Below are positions 7,909 through 15,970 of a DNA stretch of 64,000 bases, one piece after another. The notes below the pieces were generated by a model. It worked only from the letters and a program-made list of their open reading frames with translations. It did not search any database and was not told the origin of the DNA. The position numbers were made by a program, and so were the translations under genes. Source of the stretch: Magnetococcales bacterium (GTDB taxonomy: Bacteria > Pseudomonadota > Magnetococcia > Magnetococcales > Magnetaquicoccaceae); contig JADGAR010000002.1 of NCBI GenBank assembly GCA_015231915.1, forward strand, positions 51,112 through 115,111, read 5' to 3'. Within the stretch, counting starts at the first letter, position 1; each line of letters starts with the position of its first letter.

Positions 7909-8658
7909 ATGCTCATCAAACTGATTGTCTGGCTGTTGGCCCGCCTGAAGGAGGCCGCCCGCGACTTCCTGCCGGTCGTCGTGGTGATCGCCGTGTTCCA
8001 ATACGCGGTCATCCGCCAGCCCCTGCCCAACCTGGACGAGATCCTGCTGGGAGGGATACTGGTCCTGATCGGCCTGGCCCTGTTCGTCGAGGGGCTGAAG
8101 ATCGGCCTCTTCCCCATCGGCGAGGCCATGGCGTACAACTTTGCCCGGCGCAACAGCCTGTTCTGGCTGCTGGCCTTTGCCTTCGGTCTCGGCTTTTCCA
8201 CCACGGTGGCCGAACCGGCCCTGATCGCGGTGGCCGACGAGGCGGCCAAGGTCGCAAGCGCAGCCGGGCTGCTCACGTCAGGGGACCAGGGTATGGAAGA
8301 ATACGCTTACGGCATGCGCATCGCGGTCGCCCTCTCCGTGGGGTTCGCCATCGCCATCGGCGCCTTGCGCATCATCAAGGGGTGGCCGGTTCAATACCTG
8401 ATCATCGGCGGATACATCGCCGTCATGATCGTCACCATGATGGCCCCCAAAGAGATCATCGGCATCGCCTACGACTCCGGCGGCATCACCACCTCCACCA
8501 TTACGGTCCCGCTGGTCACCGCCCTGGGGATCGGGCTGGCCACCTCCATCCGGGGCCGCAACCCCATGATCGACGGATTCGGCCTCATCGCCTTCGCCTC
8601 CCTCACCCCCATGATCTTCGTGATGGCCTACGGCGTCATGGTCTTCGGGATCAAATAG
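7909..8658 (+). CDS. DUF1538 membrane protein, first copy
   Basis: 249 residues with about six or seven hydrophobic segments. Two conserved polar motifs interrupt helices: GFSTTVAEPALIAVA (residues ~95-109) and YDSGGITTSTITVP (~188-201), the latter followed by a GRNPMIDGFGLIAFAS segment. These are the hallmark motifs of DUF1538. Ser/Thr-rich breaks with Pro and acidic residues in the middle of helices are what ion-coordinating re-entrant loops look like, but transport is inference because the family has no described substrate that I know of. Two DUF1538 genes in tandem suggest a heterodimer. It is 31 nt after trkH and 9 nt before the second copy. Confidence 0.85.
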   Translation: MLIKLIVWLLARLKEAARDFLPVVVVIAVFQYAVIRQPLPNLDEILLGGILVLIGLALFVEGLKIGLFPIGEAMAYNFARRNSLFWLLAFAFGLGFSTTVAEPALIAVADEAAKVASAAGLLTSGDQGMEEYAYGMRIAVALSVGFAIAIGALRIIKGWPVQYLIIGGYIAVMIVTMMAPKEIIGIAYDSGGITTSTITVPLVTALGIGLATSIRGRNPMIDGFGLIAFASLTPMIFVMAYGVMVFGIK

Positions 8659-8667
8659 GAGTTGACC

Positions 8668-9453
8668 ATGAATACCCTGAACTTGATGCTCGACACCTTT
8701 CTGGATACCATCATCGATGTCGCGCCCATTGTGGTCCTGATTGTCTTTTTCCAGCTCTTCATCCTCAAGGACGCGCTGCCCCATCCCAAACGCCTGGCGT
8801 TGGGCATCCTGTTCGTTTTGATCGGCATCACCCTGTTTCTGGTGGGATTGGAGAAGGCCTTGTTCCCGATCGGCAAACTCATGGCGACTCAGCTTTCCGC
8901 CCCGGAATTCCTTTTCGGTTCCCGGGAAGTCCCGCCCGGCAGCGACTGGCGCGCCTACGGATGGCTCTATCTCTTCGGTGCCCTGATCGGTTTCGCCACC
9001 ACCATCGCCGAGCCGGCCCTCATCGCCGTGGCCTACAAGGCCAATCAGGTCTCGCGCGGAACCGTCCGGGAGTTCCCCTTGCGCATGGCGGTCGCCATCG
9101 GGGTGGCCATCGGCATCTCTTTGGGGTGTTTCCGCATCGTCACCGGCACCTCGCTGGCCCTCTACATCGTGGTGGGCTATGTGATCGTCGTGATTCAAAC
9201 CTGGTTCGCCCCCAAATTCATCGTCTCCCTCGCCTACGACTCCGGGGGGGTGACCACCTCCACGGTCACCGTGCCTCTGGTCACGGCCCTGGGCATCGGC
9301 CTCTCTTCCACGGTGCCGGGACGCAACCCGGCCATCGACGGCTTTGGCCTGATCGCCTTCGCCAGTCTTTTCCCAATGATGACGGTGATGGGCTACGCCC
9401 AACTGGCGACCTGGATGACCCACCGCAAACCGATCCCCCCTCACAACGCTTAA
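8668..9453 (+). CDS. DUF1538 membrane protein, second copy
   Basis: 261 residues, again with six or seven hydrophobic segments and both family motifs: GFATTIAEPALIAVA (~108-122) and YDSGGVTTSTVTVP (~190-203), then GRNPAIDGFGLIAFAS. It is longer than its partner mainly by a loop around residues 75-95 (SAPEFLFGSREVPPGSDW). The ATG at 8668 is preceded by AGGAG with 6-nt spacing; a TTG at 8662 is too close to it. The stop-to-start distance from copy one is 9 nt, so the pair is translationally linked. The P-II-like gene follows after 13 nt. Function is inferred as one half of a membrane transporter. Confidence 0.85.
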   Translation: MNTLNLMLDTFLDTIIDVAPIVVLIVFFQLFILKDALPHPKRLALGILFVLIGITLFLVGLEKALFPIGKLMATQLSAPEFLFGSREVPPGSDWRAYGWLYLFGALIGFATTIAEPALIAVAYKANQVSRGTVREFPLRMAVAIGVAIGISLGCFRIVTGTSLALYIVVGYVIVVIQTWFAPKFIVSLAYDSGGVTTSTVTVPLVTALGIGLSSTVPGRNPAIDGFGLIAFASLFPMMTVMGYAQLATWMTHRKPIPPHNA

Positions 9454-9466
9454 GGAGGAACGCCCC

Positions 9467-9841
9467 ATGGAATTTCAACTGATCTTCTGCATGGTGAAGA
9501 CGGAATTGACGGACAAGATCATCCGCGCGGCCAAGGCGGCTGGGGCCACCGGTTCCACCGTGATCAACGCCCAGGGGACCGGGATCAACGAGGCCAAGAC
9601 CTTCTTCGGCCTGGACCTCAATCTGCAAACCGACGTGATCATCTTCTTTCTGGAAGCGGGACTGGCCGACCACATCCTGGAGGTCATCCGTCAGACCGGT
9701 GAGTTCGACAAACACGGCACCGGCATCGCCATGAGCGTTCCCGTGCTGCGTGCCGTCGGCATCGAACCCCAGTTGGCCCACTTCCAGCGGCTCACCAAAC
9801 ATCCGAGCGTCATGGGCAAGCAGCAACCCGCATCCAAATGA
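9467..9841 (+). CDS. Divergent P-II-like signalling protein
   Basis: 124 residues with the P-II ferredoxin-like arrangement: a MEFQLIFCMVK strand, the TDKIIRAAKAAGATGSTVINA helix-strand, a T-loop region and HILEVIRQTGEFDKHGTGIA, which occupies the B/C-loop position of GlnB. The T-loop segment (NEAKTFFGLDLNLQTD) has no tyrosine where GlnB carries its uridylylated Tyr51, and the [11 protein letters not shown] block of GlnB is replaced. It is therefore not a standard nitrogen regulator. P-II-like proteins typically bind nucleotides and dock onto an adjacent transporter. The position directly after two DUF1538 genes supports that reading. A strong AAGGAGG precedes the ATG. Confidence 0.85.
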   Translation: MEFQLIFCMVKTELTDKIIRAAKAAGATGSTVINAQGTGINEAKTFFGLDLNLQTDVIIFFLEAGLADHILEVIRQTGEFDKHGTGIAMSVPVLRAVGIEPQLAHFQRLTKHPSVMGKQQPASK

Positions 9842-9851
9842 GTCGGACGCC

Positions 9852-10529
9852 ATGCGCATCCTGTTGATCGAGGACAATCCGCAACTGTGTGCCTCGATCG
9901 GCCAACACCTGGCCTCCGAGGGGTTCGTCGTGGATGTCGTCCATGAGGGGCAGGCCGGAGAAGAAATGGGGCGCGAACCCCATTATGCCGCCGCCATCCT
10001 GGATCTGGGTCTGCCGGGGGGCTGCTCCGGTCTGGAGATCCTCGCCCGCTGGCGCCGCGCCCGCAACACCCTGCCGGTGATCATCCTGACCGCCCGCAAC
10101 TCCTGGAAGGAGCGGGTGGAAGGGATCGAGGCGGGGGCGGACGACTATCTGGGAAAACCGTTCCACATGCCGGAACTGACCAGCCGTTTGCGCGCCCTGT
10201 TGCGACGCAGCCGCACCCAGACCCAGGGGCTTCTGAGCGTCGGTGATCTCACCCTGGACGAACCGCGTCGTCTGGCCCGACTCGCCGGCGACCACGAGGT
10301 GACGTTGAGCGCCATGGAGTTCAAGCTGCTGCGTTGTCTGATGCTCAACCGCAACCAGGTGCTCTCCAAGGAGACCCTGCTGGCCCATCTGTACGACGGG
10401 GCGAGCGACACGGACATCAACGTCATCGAAACCCATGTGATGCGCCTGCGCAAGAAGATCGGCGAAGCGTGGATCCGCACGGTGCGGGGGCATGGCTATC
10501 GATTGTGGACGCCGGAGTCCGCAACGTGA
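9852..10529 (+). CDS. OmpR/PhoB-family response regulator (trk island)
   Basis: 225 residues: receiver domain ~1-115 (IEDN acidic pair, phosphoacceptor Asp in AAILDLGLPGG, Thr in ILTARNSW, Lys in DDYLGKPF) and a C-terminal winged-helix DNA-binding domain ~125-220 ending in WIRTVRGHGYRL. It starts at ATG 9852, 10 nt after the P-II-like gene. Its stop overlaps the kinase GTG by 4 nt, so it pairs with that kinase. It is closely similar to the regulator at 14023-14694, including GIEAGADDYLGKPFH, so the two are paralogues. It is a likely regulator of its own operon through the 11-bp-period repeat at 4441-4457. Confidence 0.93.
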   Translation: MRILLIEDNPQLCASIGQHLASEGFVVDVVHEGQAGEEMGREPHYAAAILDLGLPGGCSGLEILARWRRARNTLPVIILTARNSWKERVEGIEAGADDYLGKPFHMPELTSRLRALLRRSRTQTQGLLSVGDLTLDEPRRLARLAGDHEVTLSAMEFKLLRCLMLNRNQVLSKETLLAHLYDGASDTDINVIETHVMRLRKKIGEAWIRTVRGHGYRLWTPESAT

Positions 10530-11857
10530 GATCGGTCGCCCGTCAACTCCAGGCAGGCATGGCGGCGTTGCTGTTCACCATCTTTTTGCTCCTGTTCGTC
10601 ATCAACGACCATCTGGCCAAACGTCAGGCCGAAGCGACGAGCTGGCGGGAGATCGGCCACAAGGCGGAATGGCTCCTGGCCAGCCTGACCGAAGGCCGGG
10701 ATGGCATGGCGGAGTCCCACTGCCGCGAGCCAGCCGGTTCCGGCTTCTATTGTCAGTGGGGCTGGCGCAAGGAGGGACGCTGGGAGTGGCGCCTCTCGCC
10801 GTCGTTGGCCGGACGACCCATCGCGCTCCCGGAGTTGCCCGCAGGCGGGCGTAGGGAGTGGAGAGTGCCGGAGCCGGGGGGCGGGGAGATGATGGTGGTG
10901 GCGCTCTCGTCACGGCTCGCGCAAGGGGAATTGATGCTGGCCGTGGGCCAGTCGCGCGCCCTGCAAAGGGAGCAACAGCGCAAGTGGCGTTATTATCATC
11001 TGCTCTTTTCTCTGACGGTGGCGGCGCTGGGCGCTGCGCTCGCCTTCTGGCTGGTGGGCCTGATGTTCGAGCCGTTCGACCAACAGAATCGCCTGGTGAC
11101 GCGCTGGCAGGCCGGCGAGGTCCCCCATCCCCCCCACGCGGAACTGGAGGAAACCCGCCCCCTGGTGATGGCCATCGAGCGCCAGATGAAGGCCGGCAAC
11201 CGCCACATGCAACGGGTGCGACGCACTCTCGCCCACATCGGCCACACCATGCGGATTCCGATGACCGTGCTCCTCCACCTCGCGGAATCCCCCGACCTGC
11301 GTGGCATGCCAGGGGTCAAGGCGATCCTGGCGGAGCAGACCGGACTGCTGGAACGGATGCTCGAACGCCATCTGCGCCGGGCGTCGCTGAGCGGACCCGA
11401 CGTTCACGACGAATGGTTCCGTCCCGGCGAGGATCTCCCCGCCATGGTCCGGACCCTCGACCGGCTGCATTACGACAAGGGACTCGACATCCTCCTCCAG
11501 GTCCCGGAGGCGTTGCGCTGTCCGGGCAACCGGGATGATTTCCTTGAACTCATCGGCAACCTGGCAGACAATGCCTGCAAGTGGGCGCGCTCCAGGGTGA
11601 TCCTTTCCGTTGGCAACGAGGGGGGATTCTGGCTGACCATCGAAGACGACGGTCCTGGCGTCGAGGAGCCGCAACTGGCCATCCTGCGCCAATGGACCGG
11701 AAAACGTCTGGATGAGAACCGGGAGGGCCACGGCATGGGCCTGATCATTGCCAGAGAGATCGTCGAACTGTACGGCGGTGAGATCACCTTGGGGCGTTCA
11801 CCGGCGTTGGGGGGCTTCATGGTCTCCATCCGGCTCTTTCCTCCCAACCATGTATGA
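10526..11857 (+). CDS. Sensor histidine kinase, PhoQ-like, trk island
   Basis: 443 residues starting at GTG 10526, overlapping the regulator by GTGA. Membrane segments lie at ~11-28 and ~158-180, enclosing a ~130-residue periplasmic sensor with two cysteines in HCREPAGSGFYCQW. The phosphoacceptor is His240 in GHTMRIPM. The ATP-binding domain has NLADNACKWARSRV (N box), IEDDGPGVEE (G1) and GHGMGLIIARE (G2). The residue after the His is Thr rather than Glu/Asp, as in PhoQ-type kinases where Ser follows. It senses an unknown signal, perhaps cations given its neighbours. A 162-nt gap to terC follows. Confidence 0.92.
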   Translation: MRSVARQLQAGMAALLFTIFLLLFVINDHLAKRQAEATSWREIGHKAEWLLASLTEGRDGMAESHCREPAGSGFYCQWGWRKEGRWEWRLSPSLAGRPIALPELPAGGRREWRVPEPGGGEMMVVALSSRLAQGELMLAVGQSRALQREQQRKWRYYHLLFSLTVAALGAALAFWLVGLMFEPFDQQNRLVTRWQAGEVPHPPHAELEETRPLVMAIERQMKAGNRHMQRVRRTLAHIGHTMRIPMTVLLHLAESPDLRGMPGVKAILAEQTGLLERMLERHLRRASLSGPDVHDEWFRPGEDLPAMVRTLDRLHYDKGLDILLQVPEALRCPGNRDDFLELIGNLADNACKWARSRVILSVGNEGGFWLTIEDDGPGVEEPQLAILRQWTGKRLDENREGHGMGLIIAREIVELYGGEITLGRSPALGGFMVSIRLFPPNHV

Positions 11858-11934
11858 TGCGTTGCCGGGCGGTTTCCAACCCGATCACGCCAATCTGCAG
11901 CCTGATGCCGTTTTTTTTTATAAAGCGCATCGCG

Positions 11935-11966
11935 TTCAGCTTGAATTCAACTGGCTGCGCTACAGT
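11935..11966 (+). promoter_or_regulatory. 11-bp-period direct repeat and promoter-like site before terC
   Basis: TTCAGC (11935-11940) and TTCAAC (11946-11951) are exactly 11 bp apart, separated by TTGAA, so the core also forms the palindrome TTGAATTCAA. Nine nt later comes TACAGT (11961-11966), a fair -10. There is no good -35, which fits activator-dependent promoters of the OmpR/PhoB class. A near-copy, including the following TGGC-GCGC bases, lies at 17367-17398. The terC ATG is 53 nt downstream. Confidence 0.5.
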
Positions 11967-12019
11967 GCAGAGCCTGTGGATGTGACGGATGGCACAAACA
12001 CCTATGAAAAGGATTTGAC

Positions 12020-12640
12020 ATGGAACCGAATGCAGAACTGATGAGTCAATTGACGGCCTTCGTGCAAGTGGTGTTCATCGACCTGGTGCTGGCAGGCGAC
12101 AATGCCATCGTCGTGGGGATGGCTGCGGCTTCCGTCCCCCCGGAACAACGCCAACGCGTGGTGTTCTGGGGCACCGCCGCTGCCATCGTGTTGCGCATCT
12201 TCTTTGCCCTGGTCACGACCCAATTGCTGCAAATCATCGGCCTGACCCTGGCCGGAGGCTTGCTGCTGCTGTTCGTGGCCTGGCAGATGTTCCGGGAACT
12301 GCGGACCCACGGCCAAGACGAGGTCACACCGGAAGAGGCCATGGCGCAAGGTGCCTCCGCCAACCCCAAGACCGTGACAGCCGCCGTCTGGCAGGTGGCC
12401 ATGGCGGACCTGTCCATGTCCCTGGACAATGTCCTGGCCGTGGCCGGCGCCGCCAAGGATCACCCCTACATCATGGTGATCGGGCTTGGGCTTGCCATTG
12501 TCATGATGGCATTCGCCGCCAATTACATCGCCAAAATGATCCATAAATTCCGATGGGTCGCCTGGATCGGTCTCGCCATCATCACCTATGTGGCCATCGA
12601 CATGATCTATCGCGGCTACTTGCAGGTGGTTGCCGCCTGA
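12020..12640 (+). CDS. TerC-family membrane protein (YjbE-like)
   Basis: 206 residues, seven predicted transmembrane helices. The two signature helices are present with their acidic residues: FIDLVLAGDNAIVVGM (~20-35) and MADLSMSLDNVLAVAG (~133-148). TerC relatives are implicated in Mn2+/Ca2+ export, often to metallate secreted proteins. A cytoplasmic loop (~95-125) is Glu/Gln-rich. The AAAAGGA ribosome site is 6 nt upstream of the ATG. It stands as a single-gene unit between two two-component operons, convergent with the second one (12-nt gap). No Mn riboswitch of the yybP-ykoY type was recognisable in its leader. The substrate is inferred. Confidence 0.88.
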   Translation: MEPNAELMSQLTAFVQVVFIDLVLAGDNAIVVGMAAASVPPEQRQRVVFWGTAAAIVLRIFFALVTTQLLQIIGLTLAGGLLLLFVAWQMFRELRTHGQDEVTPEEAMAQGASANPKTVTAAVWQVAMADLSMSLDNVLAVAGAAKDHPYIMVIGLGLAIVMMAFAANYIAKMIHKFRWVAWIGLAIITYVAIDMIYRGYLQVVAA

Positions 12641-12652
12641 CGCCACACCCCC

Positions 12653-14026
12653 TCAGACCACCCGTGTTCCGGGAATGGGTGAAGTCGGCAGCCGGATCTC
12701 CACCCGGAATCCGCCCAGGTCCGGGGAACGGTTCAGGAGCATGGTTCCCGCGTAATGCTCCACCGTCTCCCGGACAATGGCCAGGCCCAACCCATGGCCG
12801 GAGCGGGATTCGTCCAGCCGCACGCCCCGCGCGTTCAGCAACTCCCCTTCCTCAGGCCGGATGCCGGGTCCGTCGTCCTCCACCAGCATGAGCACCTCGC
12901 CAGGCTCCTCGCGCAGCGTAACCCGGACCCGGACGCCAGCCCACTTGAAGGCATTGTCCAGCAGACTGCCGAACATCTCCATCATGTCCTCCTGATCGAA
13001 GGGCAACAGCATCCCGGCGGGAAAAGCCAACTCCACCTCGACCTTCTTCCGGAAATGGATGGTGTTCAAGGTGCGCGCCAGGTTGCCCAGGGACTGCTCC
13101 GGCAAAAAAAACATCCCGGACAAGGGGTGATCCGCCAGACGCGCCCGCCGCAACTCCCGTTCGATCAGTTCGTGGAGAAGCTCGAGACGCCCCTCGATCT
13201 CCTGGCGCAAAGGCTCATCCGCGCCCAGGGTCGGATGATGGACAATCTGAAACAAGGCCGCCAGCGGACTCTTCATGGCGTGGGCGAGGTTGGTGATGGT
13301 GGAGCGGGAGCGCACCAGGCGCTGCTCGGTTTTTTGCAACAGGAGATTGATCTGTCCAACAACTTTTTTCATTTCATCCGGGACATCTTCCGGCAGTTTG
13401 CCGATCCTCCCCATCTCCAGTTGCATGACGGCCTGGTGAATCCGCTCCATGGGGTGCATCGCCCGTCGCACCGCCACCACGTGAATCAGCGTCAGCAGCA
13501 CCAAAAAAACCAATGAAATCATACTGTAGATCCATAAAAACCGATCCAGATCCTCCTCGATGGGGGTGAGGTCCTCGGCCACGGCCACGGTCAACTGCCG
13601 CTCCCGCAAGGGAATGGTGCGCACCAGGGTGATCAGTTTCTCGTTCCTTGGACCGCTGGAGAACAGACGCGCCTTCTCCCCCACGGGCACGGCGGGAAAG
13701 TCGAGGGTGAACGACCCCAGGGAGCGGGAGCGCAGGGTTTGCGTCTCGCCCCCGCCTTGCAGGGTAATCTGATAATAATATCCGGAAAAGGCGAAATGAA
13801 ACAAAACATCCACTTGCCCGCGATCCAGGGTGATGACATCCTTGTCGTCCAGGGCCAGTTCCGCAAGGATGCTGGCCATCTCCTGGTCCAGGCGGTCCTC
13901 GAGATAATTGGCGGTCAACTCCCGCAAGGCGCCGCTCACCACCAGCCACAACAAAGCGAACATCACCAGCAAGCCGACCACCAGGGTGGCCAGCAGACGA
14001 CTCTTGATGGAACCGGTGCGGATCAT
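12653..14026 (-). CDS. Sensor histidine kinase, PhoQ-like, CNNM operon
   Basis: 457 residues. Membrane segments lie at ~10-31 and ~165-186 with a ~130-residue periplasmic domain between them that contains FHFAFSGYYYQITLQ. A HAMP-like linker follows. His249 lies in NLAHAMKSPLAAL (the acidic residue after His is missing, as in PhoQ). The ATPase domain has LLDNAFKWAGVRV, VEDDGPGIRPEE and GHGLGLAIVRE. Overall layout and the C-terminal RSPDLGGFRVEIRLP match the kinase at 10526-11857, so they are paralogues with different sensor domains. It overlaps its regulator by 4 nt and is the last gene of the operon. The signal is unknown; divalent cations are a reasonable guess from PhoQ and the neighbours. 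Confidence 0.92.
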   Translation of the reverse strand: MIRTGSIKSRLLATLVVGLLVMFALLWLVVSGALRELTANYLEDRLDQEMASILAELALDDKDVITLDRGQVDVLFHFAFSGYYYQITLQGGGETQTLRSRSLGSFTLDFPAVPVGEKARLFSSGPRNEKLITLVRTIPLRERQLTVAVAEDLTPIEEDLDRFLWIYSMISLVFLVLLTLIHVVAVRRAMHPMERIHQAVMQLEMGRIGKLPEDVPDEMKKVVGQINLLLQKTEQRLVRSRSTITNLAHAMKSPLAALFQIVHHPTLGADEPLRQEIEGRLELLHELIERELRRARLADHPLSGMFFLPEQSLGNLARTLNTIHFRKKVEVELAFPAGMLLPFDQEDMMEMFGSLLDNAFKWAGVRVRVTLREEPGEVLMLVEDDGPGIRPEEGELLNARGVRLDESRSGHGLGLAIVRETVEHYAGTMLLNRSPDLGGFRVEIRLPTSPIPGTRVV

Positions 14027-14694
14027 CCCTCCTCTCCGGGGGTGAAGCGATACCCCTGCCAGCGCAGGGTGCGAATGATCTCTTTTCCCAGTTTCTTGCG
14101 CAAATGGTTGACATAGACCTCGATGACGTTGTGATCCAGGGTTTTATCGTAATCATAGATCGCGTTCATCAGCGACTCCTTGGAGTGGATGCGGGCAGGC
14201 GCGAGCATGAAGACCCGCAGCAGACGGAACTCCATGGCGGTCAAGGCCACCTGCTCGCCATCCGGGGTGGTCACCGTCTGTTGTTCCTCGTTCAGGGTGT
14301 AGCCTCCCACGGTGAGCACCCCCTGGAAGCGGGCATGGCAGCGCAGGATCAACGCCTTGAGCCGGGCGAGCAGTTCTTCGATATGAAAGGGTTTGCCCAG
14401 ATAGTCGTCCGCGCCGGCCTCGATCCCTTCCACCCGTTCCTGCCAGGTATTGCGCGCGGTCAAAACGATCACCGGCACCGGGTTGCGGGCGCGCCGCCAG
14501 TTGCGCAGCACCGTCAAACCCGATTGATCCGGCAACCCCAGATCGAGGATCACCGCGTGATAGGCGACCTCACGGGCCATGGCCTCCCCCTCCAGGCCAT
14601 GACGGGTCGTGTCCACGGCGAAACCAGCCGCCTCGCATTTGCGTTTCAGATGTTGCAGCAGGACCGAATCGTCCTCAATGATCAGAATGCGCAT
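14023..14694 (-). CDS. OmpR/PhoB-family response regulator, CNNM operon
   Basis: 223 residues. The receiver domain has IEDD, the acceptor Asp in AVILDLGLPDQSG, ILTA-type VLTARNTW and DDYLGKPFHIEE. The winged-helix domain ends in IIRTLRWQGYRFTP. The ATG at 14694 lies inside the end of the preceding CNNM-type gene (20-nt overlap), an unusually deep overlap that implies coupled translation. The 3' end overlaps the kinase by 4 nt. The near-identical receiver motifs to the trk-island regulator indicate duplication. The repeat at 17318-17334 upstream of this operon is a plausible autoregulatory site. Confidence 0.93.
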   Translation of the reverse strand: MRILIIEDDSVLLQHLKRKCEAAGFAVDTTRHGLEGEAMAREVAYHAVILDLGLPDQSGLTVLRNWRRARNPVPVIVLTARNTWQERVEGIEAGADDYLGKPFHIEELLARLKALILRCHARFQGVLTVGGYTLNEEQQTVTTPDGEQVALTAMEFRLLRVFMLAPARIHSKESLMNAIYDYDKTLDHNVIEVYVNHLRKKLGKEIIRTLRWQGYRFTPGEEG

Positions 14695-15967
14695 GCAAGT
14701 CCAGCTCCTCCTCGGTGGCGACCGGTGCGGCCTGCATGCGGATCTCCACCTCCCGGATGGAGTGCTGGCCCGCCTTGGTGACCGTGAAGGTCACCCCTTC
14801 CCGTGTCATGCTGGCGCCCTGGCCGGGGATCTCCCGGAAATGATCGAGCAGAAATCCCCCCAGGGTCTCGTAGTTGCCATCCGGCAGGGAGATGCCCAGT
14901 TCGTCCCGCAGGGCCACCAGCCGGATGCGCGGATTGACCACCCATGCCCCAGGCTCCCTGGCTTGCCACCAGGTGGTCGCTTTCTCGCCAGCGTCGTATT
15001 CGTCCCGCATGTCGCCCACCACCCGTTCCAGGATATCCTCCATGGTGACCATCCCCTCGCAGCCGCCGAACTCGTCCACCACCATGGCCAACTGCTCTCC
15101 GTTCTTCTGAAAAGCCGCCAGCAACTCCTCGATGCTCTGCGACCCGGGGATGTAGCGAACCGAACGGATGAACGGTCTGATGGATTCCTGCGCCGGCACG
15201 CCGAGCAGATCCATGGCGTTGACATAACCGGTGATGTTGTCCACCCGACCGGCATGGACCGGCAGCAGCAGATGGGAGTGCTCACCGGAATGCCGCAGGG
15301 CCAGGCCACAGGAGGCGTTGCGGTCCAGGGTGCGCAGATCGATCAGTGGGACCATGATATCCCGCACCTGGGTCTCGCCGAAATTGAAAAGACGCCGGAT
15401 CATGCTCTTTTCCATGGGGAGGATGTCGGTTTCATGGGCCTTCATCTGCAAGACCAGATCGATCTCCTCGCGCAGGCAGAGGGGATTTTTTTTGGCACTG
15501 CCGCCGAAAAAGAAGGTGATCACCTTGAAGAACAAGGTAAAAATCACGATCAGGGGATAGAAGAACCAGGAGGAGATCTTGAGAATGTAGATGATGCGCG
15601 GGGCCAGCACGTCGGCCTTTTGCTGAAAGACGCTCTTGGGCACGATCTCGCCGAACACCCAGATCAGCGGCGCGGAGATCAGGATGCCGATCCAGGCATG
15701 CTCCTGCCCCAACACCTCGATGGCAAAGAGCGCGGAGAGCGAGGAGTTGGTGACGATGGCGACATTGATGCCCACCAGGGTGGTGGTCAACAGGTGCTCG
15801 GGGGTACGCAGCATGTCCATGGCCAGTTGCGCGCCCCTGGACCCCTTGGCCGCCAGATGGCGCAGTTTCAGACGGTCGGCGCTCACCACCGCGATCTCGG
15901 ACCCGGCATAAAACGCCTCGACCAACAGACACAACACGATCATGGGGGGAATCATCCAGATTTCCAT
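14675..15967 (-). CDS. CNNM/CorC-type membrane protein with CBS pair, copy 2
   Basis: 430 residues in the hemolysin/UPF0053 family. An N-terminal DUF21/CNNM domain of about four membrane segments (~1-180) carries the conserved small-residue motif FYAGSEIAVVSADR and LVGINVAIVTNSS. A CBS pair follows (~210-335, with VRDIMVPLIDL and DEFGGCEGMVTMEDILE), then a CorC_HlyC transporter-associated domain (~345-420, ALRDELGISLPDG and ETLGGFLLDH). Family members are linked to Mg2+/Co2+ efflux or Na+/Mg2+ exchange. It lies 3 nt after the first CNNM-type gene, so the two may form a heteromer. The C-terminal tail is His/Asp-rich (HAHSDH). Confidence 0.9.
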   Translation of the reverse strand: MEIWMIPPMIVLCLLVEAFYAGSEIAVVSADRLKLRHLAAKGSRGAQLAMDMLRTPEHLLTTTLVGINVAIVTNSSLSALFAIEVLGQEHAWIGILISAPLIWVFGEIVPKSVFQQKADVLAPRIIYILKISSWFFYPLIVIFTLFFKVITFFFGGSAKKNPLCLREEIDLVLQMKAHETDILPMEKSMIRRLFNFGETQVRDIMVPLIDLRTLDRNASCGLALRHSGEHSHLLLPVHAGRVDNITGYVNAMDLLGVPAQESIRPFIRSVRYIPGSQSIEELLAAFQKNGEQLAMVVDEFGGCEGMVTMEDILERVVGDMRDEYDAGEKATTWWQAREPGAWVVNPRIRLVALRDELGISLPDGNYETLGGFLLDHFREIPGQGASMTREGVTFTVTKAGQHSIREVEIRMQAAPVATEEELDLHAHSDH

Positions 15968-15970
15968 GGC

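Noticed and set aside
11858..12019. A yybP-ykoY manganese riboswitch before terC
   Set aside because: TerC genes often carry one, but the leader lacks the conserved helical core, and instead shows the 11-bp repeat and a T-run.
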